This document shows, one piece after another, positions 7,941 to 11,636 of a DNA stretch of 11,636 nucleotides. This stretch comes from an uncultured Bacilli bacterium (GTDB taxonomy: Bacteria; Bacillota_I; Bacilli_A; RF39; UBA660): positions 1 to 11,636 of the forward strand of contig CAKOLP010000015.1 of NCBI GenBank assembly GCA_934096025.1. Direction: 5' to 3'. The notes beneath the pieces are model-generated. The model worked only from the letters and a program-made list of their open reading frames with translations. It did not search any database and was not told where the DNA came from. Position 1 is the stretch's first letter; every line of letters begins with the position of its first letter. The translations under genes and the position numbers were made by a program.

Positions 7941-7956
7941 GATTTGTTGTTCTTTC
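7941..7956 (-). promoter_or_regulatory. Specifier loop 3' strand with overlapping GAA/AAC codons
   Basis: After the S-turn GAA (7956-7954) and one A comes GAAC (7952-7949), which can be read as GAA (Glu) or, shifted by one base, AAC (Asn); a second AAC lies at 7948-7946. The register is supported by spacing: 14 bases from the distal helix to GAA and 24 bases from AGUA to the distal helix, which agree with the glyQ T-box of Oceanobacillus as I recall it. No Asp (GAC/GAU) or His (CAC/CAU) codon is present in this strand. Which codon is used is inference. Confidence 0.6.
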
Positions 7957-8046
7957 AAGAAAGTTATTTACTAATTTCCACCCACCATTAGCTCTCTATA
8001 TAAATACTCTTTTTTTACTCTTTCAAATCAAATAAAATATATACTT

Positions 8047-8075
8047 ACTATACTACAAATTTAATTTTGTGTCTA
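8047..8075 (-). promoter_or_regulatory. Sigma-A promoter of the T-box operon
   Basis: The -35 element TAGACA (8075-8070) is separated by exactly 17 bases from the -10 element TATAGT (8052-8047). Each has one mismatch to consensus. Transcription should start near 8040, about 10 bases before Stem I. The DNA upstream of the -35 is very A/T-rich, which may act as an UP element. Confidence 0.75.
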
Positions 8076-8193
8076 TATTTTCCTTTAATAAAATTACAAA
8101 TTTTCAAATTCATTAATTAAAATATTTTTTTAAAATTATGACTTTATTTAATCATTTTATAAGCACTTCTTTTATTTTTTTGCATATCTTATT
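8076..8193 (-). other. A/T-rich spacer between terminator and promoter
   Basis: This stretch of nearly pure A/T with A and T tracts contains no open reading frame of note, no RNA gene and no second promoter that I would defend. It is part of the 411-base gap between the membrane protein gene and aspS; the rest of that gap is promoter and T-box leader. Confidence 0.6.
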
Positions 8194-8225
8194 TTAATAA
8201 AATAAAACCTCGTTTTTACACAAGG
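8194..8225 (-). terminator. Intrinsic terminator after the rel-dtd-membrane protein genes
   Basis: CCUUG (8225-8221) pairs with CGAGG (8212-8208), one pair being G-U, around an 8-base loop, and is followed by UUUUAUUUUAUU (8207-8196). The 5' arm lies in the last codons of the membrane protein gene and the stop codon is in the loop. The stem is short, so termination may be partial. Confidence 0.6.
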
Positions 8226-10360
8226 CTATTTTTGTTTATCTTTTTTATTACCAAAGTAAGAATAAGTGGTAATGACATTGCATATGGTAATACATATCTA
8301 AAGTAAGTGTTCGCTGGCCCTATAAAGCACATAGCAATTAATGAAAACGCTGGCAATAAAATTATTATTAGTTTCTTATTTTTAGTAATAATTAAACTTA
8401 TAAGTAAGAATAAATAAACCCAAGTATAAAACGCACAATTTACTAATAAATTAATAATAGGAATATATCTCCATGCTCCAGCATAATTCTTAAGAGCTTG
8501 TCTACCACTTGCTAAATCATTAAAATGATAATCATATCCAGCTTCTTGAAGTTTTTTATTTAGATTAGTATAAACATACCAATTATATTCACTAGGATAA
8601 AAATAACCGTATGTATTACTTAAAGTAGCATTAAAATAAACATCTGGGTGTTTAAAAAACATTTTAAACCATACTTCTAAATAAGCTTGTAAATCCTCGC
8701 TCGTAGCATACTTATTATATTCATTTTTTACTGGATCCGATAAAACTTCATTATAACGTTTTCCTAAAGTTTCATATCCTAGTATTTTATCTATAGCTTT
8801 TTTTTCTTCCTCTGCAACTTCAAGAGGATAAGTCCGAACATAATTAGCTGTTTGTTGAAAGGGAATTGATAAGCCCTCTCTTATAGAAGTGTTTGGAATA
8901 TTTAAAGCCGGCAAAGACTTATTATAAATAAATATAAATAAGAATATAAATATTGTTAAACCTAAAGTCTTTCTATTAATATTTCTAATTAATAAAACAA
9001 AAGGTAAACTTAAAGCTATAATAATCGCCCCATTTGTTCGAAGAAGTGTAACAAGCAACATAATAGCAATAAAAATTATATAATCCTTTAAACTAAATTT
9101 ATAAGTTATATATTTATATAAGTAAATAATATATAGAATTACAAAAACACAAAACAAAGTATCTTTCACTGCAGTTAGTGCATAAAATGGATAAAATGGC
9201 ACAATTATATAACACAATAGTATCATTAAAAGATAATTATCTTTAATATTTTCTTTTTTCAAAAAATATATAGAATAAGCAAGTACTAAGATAACTATTG
9301 CTTCTTGAATCAATGTGTATAAAAATAAACCAATATTTAAATTACCTATTGTAATTCCCAATTTTACTAAATTTCCCAATAAAAGCGTATGCAAAATTGG
9401 ATTAAAATTTGTAAGAGTAACATTTTCATTTAAAACTATAATACTATCTAAATATCTTGTATGAAGACCAAGAACCTCTTTTATTTGATTGGCATTGTCA
9501 TAATTAATTACACCAGGATAATAAAAAATAAGATAAAGTCCATACATTAAGCTTAAAACAAGTACACTATATAAAAATGGGTGATTGCCAAACTTTAAGT
9601 TAACCCCACGAAAATTATGCTCCGTAAAAAACATAAATATTCGCATAAGTAATTGTCTAAAAAATACATAATAACCTAAAAGTTTGAATAAACTAACAAT
9701 AATATTTATATCATTTTGATAAATTAAACTAAAACTATAAGTATTAATAAAACTATAACCAATTATCATAAACAATGAAAAAATTACACTTAGAACATTA
9801 ATTAAAAGGTTATTATTGCCCTCTTTTTTAAATAAAATATATAAAATTGGTATTGATAATAACATATTAAGATAATCTAGCACTTGATAATTCATAGTAA
9901 GTCCGCTTTCATCTAAGTGAGAAAACATTGCAACAAATATCAAAATCATCAAAAATATATGGGTATTTTTTTCTTTTTTCTTATCATTGAAAATAAAGAA
10001 TTTTTGTAAAAAATAATTAATTACAAATATAATTATATCAATAACGCCTTTAATTAAAGTAGCGTTTATAGATAAATTATCATATATTTTAGTAACTAAT
10101 AACCCTGATATAGTAATATTTATTAAAACCAAAGTAAAATAACTAATTAAAGAATTGTTATTATTTTTCTTAAAAACAAAGTTTCTATTTACTATATAAT
10201 TAAAGATACTAGATACTACCCTAGCAAGGTATGAAGAAACTAAAATATCTTTTAAAAAGTGAAATATTACCGTAAATGCTAAAAGATCAATCAAAAAAGA
10301 TAACCCAGAAGATACAAAATATGTTAAAAATGTTTTATATTTTAAAAGTTTTTCTATCAT
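8216..10360 (-). CDS. GtrA-domain fused to multi-pass glycosyltransferase-like membrane protein (DUF6020-like)
   Basis: This is a 714-residue integral membrane protein. Residues about 10-125 form a four-helix GtrA-type domain, recognisable by FLTYFVSSGLSFLIDL, ARVVSSIFNYIVNRNFVF and a final helix ending NYFLQKFFIF. GtrA proteins are thought to flip polyprenyl-phosphate sugars. A charged linker (126-133) leads to roughly ten or more further helices. The stretch YPGVINYDNANQI (281-293), an exposed loop with Asp288, and FNPILHTLL (319-327) resemble the first outer loop of GT-C glycosyltransferases. SIPFQQTANYVRTYP (498-512), then SDPVKNEY (541-548), resembles the DUF6020 family. YFRYVLP (686-692) is near the C-terminus. 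A likely job is sugar transfer to a cell-surface polymer outside the membrane; substrate unknown. AGAGG lies 8 bases before the ATG, within the dtd 3' end, and the gap to dtd is 3 bases. Confidence 0.88.
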   Translation of the reverse strand: MIEKLLKYKTFLTYFVSSGLSFLIDLLAFTVIFHFLKDILVSSYLARVVSSIFNYIVNRNFVFKKNNNNSLISYFTLVLINITISGLLVTKIYDNLSINATLIKGVIDIIIFVINYFLQKFFIFNDKKKEKNTHIFLMILIFVAMFSHLDESGLTMNYQVLDYLNMLLSIPILYILFKKEGNNNLLINVLSVIFSLFMIIGYSFINTYSFSLIYQNDINIIVSLFKLLGYYVFFRQLLMRIFMFFTEHNFRGVNLKFGNHPFLYSVLVLSLMYGLYLIFYYPGVINYDNANQIKEVLGLHTRYLDSIIVLNENVTLTNFNPILHTLLLGNLVKLGITIGNLNIGLFLYTLIQEAIVILVLAYSIYFLKKENIKDNYLLMILLCYIIVPFYPFYALTAVKDTLFCVFVILYIIYLYKYITYKFSLKDYIIFIAIMLLVTLLRTNGAIIIALSLPFVLLIRNINRKTLGLTIFIFLFIFIYNKSLPALNIPNTSIREGLSIPFQQTANYVRTYPLEVAEEEKKAIDKILGYETLGKRYNEVLSDPVKNEYNKYATSEDLQAYLEVWFKMFFKHPDVYFNATLSNTYGYFYPSEYNWYVYTNLNKKLQEAGYDYHFNDLASGRQALKNYAGAWRYIPIINLLVNCAFYTWVYLFLLISLIITKNKKLIIILLPAFSLIAMCFIGPANTYFRYVLPYAMSLPLILTLVIKKINKNSLV

Positions 10361-10363
10361 AGT

Positions 10364-10798
10364 CTAAACCTCTAAAAGAATAGTAACTGGGCCATCATTA
10401 ATTAAACTAACTTGCATATCAGCCCCAAAAACCCCAGGAAATGTAGGAACGTATGTATTCATTTCTTCATTAAATGCTTCATAAAGTTTTATAGCTTCAC
10501 TACCATTTAAGGCATTAATATATGACGGTCTATTTCCTTTTTTAGTCTCAGCATATAAAGTAAACTGCGAAATGGATAAAATACTTCCCCCATTATCTAA
10601 AATGGATTTGTTCATAACCCCATTTTCATCTGGGAAAATTCTTATATTGGCAATTTTTTGAGCCATTTTTTTTGTTTTTTCTAGTGTATCAGTTTGTGTA
10701 AAAGAAACAAGAAGCATAAAGCCAGTCTTAATCTCATTTATAACCTCAGCATTTACACTTACACTTGCTTCTTTAACCCTTTGTATTACTACACGCAT
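10364..10798 (-). CDS. dtd: D-aminoacyl-tRNA deacylase
   Basis: DTD hydrolyses D-amino acids (and glycine) wrongly attached to tRNA, a proofreading step in the cytoplasm. The 144-residue protein has the usual length and family motifs: start MRVVIQRVKEASVSV, the active-site motif SQFTLYA at 77-83, KGNRPSY at 87-93, and the cross-subunit GPVT motif at 136-139 near the C-terminus, preceded by FGADMQVSLIND. The enzyme acts as a homodimer in studied bacteria. Its ribosome binding site AAGGGAGG (10811-10804) overlaps the rel stop codon, with five bases to the ATG, so it is co-translated with rel. The rel-dtd pair is a classic Bacillota arrangement. Confidence 0.97.
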   Translation of the reverse strand: MRVVIQRVKEASVSVNAEVINEIKTGFMLLVSFTQTDTLEKTKKMAQKIANIRIFPDENGVMNKSILDNGGSILSISQFTLYAETKKGNRPSYINALNGSEAIKLYEAFNEEMNTYVPTFPGVFGADMQVSLINDGPVTILLEV

Positions 10799-10809
10799 AA
10801 TTTCCTCCC

Positions 10810-11636
10810 TTAGATAAAGTCTTTGACATCTAAAACGTATGGCATTTTTCTTAAAGCATTCTTAATTGTATTTAATTCTTCTTTATCTTTTATATTAATA
10901 TTTATTTCATAAACATATGTATCATTAAGTTCTTTTAAAGCACAAGATTTTACTTGGCTACCCTTTTTACCTATTTCCGTAATAATATTTACTAAAATAT
11001 CTTTCTTTTCTTTTAACACTACATAGATATTAGTATAAAACACTGTGGTACTTGTGTCATTCCAGCAAACATCAATAATTCTATCGTTTCCTAAAACATT
11101 ATGACAAGATTTCTTATGAACAGTTATGCCTTGGCCTTTAGTAATATAACCAATTATTTCATCACCCTTGATTGGCATACAACACTTAGCTAAATTAACC
11201 ATAATATTATCAGCACCGTCAACTAATATCGCACTCTTATAATTGATTTTCGGAGTATTATTTTTACGAACAAAAATAGCATCATTTACTTGGTGTTTAT
11301 CAGTTTTAGTTAAATTAATAATATAACTGGCAGTATATCTTAAAGAACCTAAAGCCAAATAAATATCATCTAAATCTTTTACTTTTAAATCTTTTATAAT
11401 TTTATTTATAGCATCGCTTGTCAAGACTTCATTAAAAGCAAGATGTCTTTTTCTTAATTCTGCCTCTAAAATATTTTTCCCTTTTATAATGTATTCTTCC
11501 TTATCTTGTTTACTAAAGAAAGATTTAATTTTACTTTTAGCTTGATTTGTTTTAACAAAACTTAACCAGGCCTTATTAGGTCTACTGCTACTATTAGTTT
11601 TGATATTTACTACATCATCGTTTTTAAGTTCATAAG
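10810..11636 (-). CDS. rel: Bifunctional (p)ppGpp synthetase/hydrolase Rel, C-terminal part (5' end outside window)
   Basis: Rel makes and degrades the alarmone (p)ppGpp when uncharged tRNA sits in the ribosome. Only the last 274 residues are inside the window; the frame is open to the right edge with no stop. It begins in the end of the TGS domain (YELKNDDVVNIKTN), continues with PNKAWLSFVKTNQAKSKIKSFF, typical of Rel, then a helical domain, then the zinc-finger/RIS domain with CC at fragment residues 151-152 followed by GDEIIGYITKGQGITVH and a later Cys and His, and ends with an ACT-type domain (about 200-274). The catalytic hydrolase and synthetase domains lie outside. A TTG at 11424 could be taken for a start but is internal, because homologous sequence continues upstream of it. 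The stop TAA overlaps the dtd ribosome binding site. Confidence 0.96.
   Translation of the reverse strand, partial: YELKNDDVVNIKTNSSSRPNKAWLSFVKTNQAKSKIKSFFSKQDKEEYIIKGKNILEAELRKRHLAFNEVLTSDAINKIIKDLKVKDLDDIYLALGSLRYTASYIINLTKTDKHQVNDAIFVRKNNTPKINYKSAILVDGADNIMVNLAKCCMPIKGDEIIGYITKGQGITVHKKSCHNVLGNDRIIDVCWNDTSTTVFYTNIYVVLKEKKDILVNIITEIGKKGSQVKSCALKELNDTYVYEININIKDKEELNTIKNALRKMPYVLDVKDFI

Larger units (their letters stand above)
7829..8040 (-). ncRNA. T-box riboswitch leader of the aspS-hisS-asnS-gatCAB operon
   Basis: T-box leaders sense uncharged tRNA by codon-anticodon pairing in Stem I and by binding the free NCCA end, and then let transcription continue. Read on the minus strand, Stem I starts with GAUUUG (8029-8024) pairing to CAAAUC (7946-7941). 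It has the S-turn AGUA (8019-8016) opposite GAA (7956-7954), an AGAGAG element, and a distal hairpin CUAAU/AUUAG (7991-7987, 7975-7971). A plausible Stem IIA/B pseudoknot follows: AACG/CGUU (7930-7927, 7917-7914) with loop GUUUU pairing AAAAC (7911-7907). Stem III is CAUAG/CUAUG (7899-7895, 7891-7887). The T-box AAGGUGGCACCGCGG (7882-7868) has the acceptor bulge UGGCA (7878-7874). AAGG can pair with CCUU (7857-7854) as antiterminator. The C in UGGC fits a discriminator G73, normal for Asn, Asp and Glu tRNAs but not His. Confidence 0.93.

Noticed and set aside
7829..8040. T-box specific for tRNA(Asp) or tRNA(His), as the first genes would suggest
   Set aside because: No GAC/GAU or CAC/CAU triplet is in the specifier-loop 3' strand, and the UGGC bulge does not fit the C73 of tRNA(His).
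8076..8193. Possible small RNA or second promoter in the A/T-rich spacer
   Set aside because: Only A and T tracts and weak TATAAA-like words; nothing with both promoter boxes at correct spacing or a stable hairpin.
11422..11424. TTG at 11424 as the start of a 204-residue gene
   Set aside because: The frame upstream continues to the window edge with clear Rel sequence (end of TGS domain), so the codon is an internal leucine.
1..11636. Mobile elements, CRISPR arrays, tRNA genes or a defence system
   Set aside because: No transposase or integrase motifs, no regularly spaced repeats, no cloverleaf-like sequences; all coding space is taken by translation-related genes and one membrane protein.

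Overview
The window is an AT-rich (about 30% GC by eye), fully coding, single-strand stretch of a Bacillota-type chromosome. Every convincing gene lies on the minus strand. The organism looks like a low-GC Bacilli or Clostridia-type bacterium: it has a T-box riboswitch, strong AAGGAGG-type ribosome binding sites, a rel-dtd gene pair near hisS/aspS as in Bacillus, and a GatCAB amidotransferase. TGA ends gatC at the usual family length, so the code is the standard bacterial one rather than the Mycoplasma code. I cannot name a genus.

In transcription order (right to left), the first block is the 3' part of a long Rel (p)ppGpp synthetase/hydrolase gene cut by the right edge, then dtd (D-aminoacyl-tRNA deacylase), then a 714-residue membrane protein fusing a GtrA-type domain to a multi-pass glycosyltransferase-like region. 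These genes are separated by -3 to +11 bases and end at a probable intrinsic terminator that starts inside the last codons of the membrane protein gene (about 8194-8225).

A 411-base non-coding region (7805-8215) follows. It holds a good sigma-A promoter (-35 TAGACA, 17 bp, -10 TATAGT) and a complete T-box leader: Stem I with the AGUA/GAA specifier-loop motif, a plausible Stem IIA/B pseudoknot, Stem III, the T-box sequence with the UGGCA acceptor-binding bulge, and a terminator with a U7 tract. The leader commands a long operon: aspS, hisS, asnS, a small P-loop kinase-like gene, gatC, gatA and gatB (cut by the left edge). Gaps are 10-14 bases between the first four genes, and the last four genes overlap one another.

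The operon makes Asp-, His- and Asn-tRNA directly. It also encodes the transamidase that turns mischarged Glu-tRNA(Gln) (or Asp-tRNA(Asn)) into the amide form. Because AsnRS is present and AspRS carries a Leu at the position that is often His in non-discriminating enzymes, the transamidase is most likely used for glutamine. The most interesting item is the specifier loop. It contains no Asp or His codon but the overlapping tetranucleotide GAAC (GAA = Glu, AAC = Asn), the arrangement described for a two-tRNA T-box of a transamidation operon in Clostridium acetobutylicum. Other points of interest are the kinase-like gene inside the operon and the GtrA-glycosyltransferase fusion. I saw no mobile elements, CRISPR arrays, tRNA or rRNA genes.
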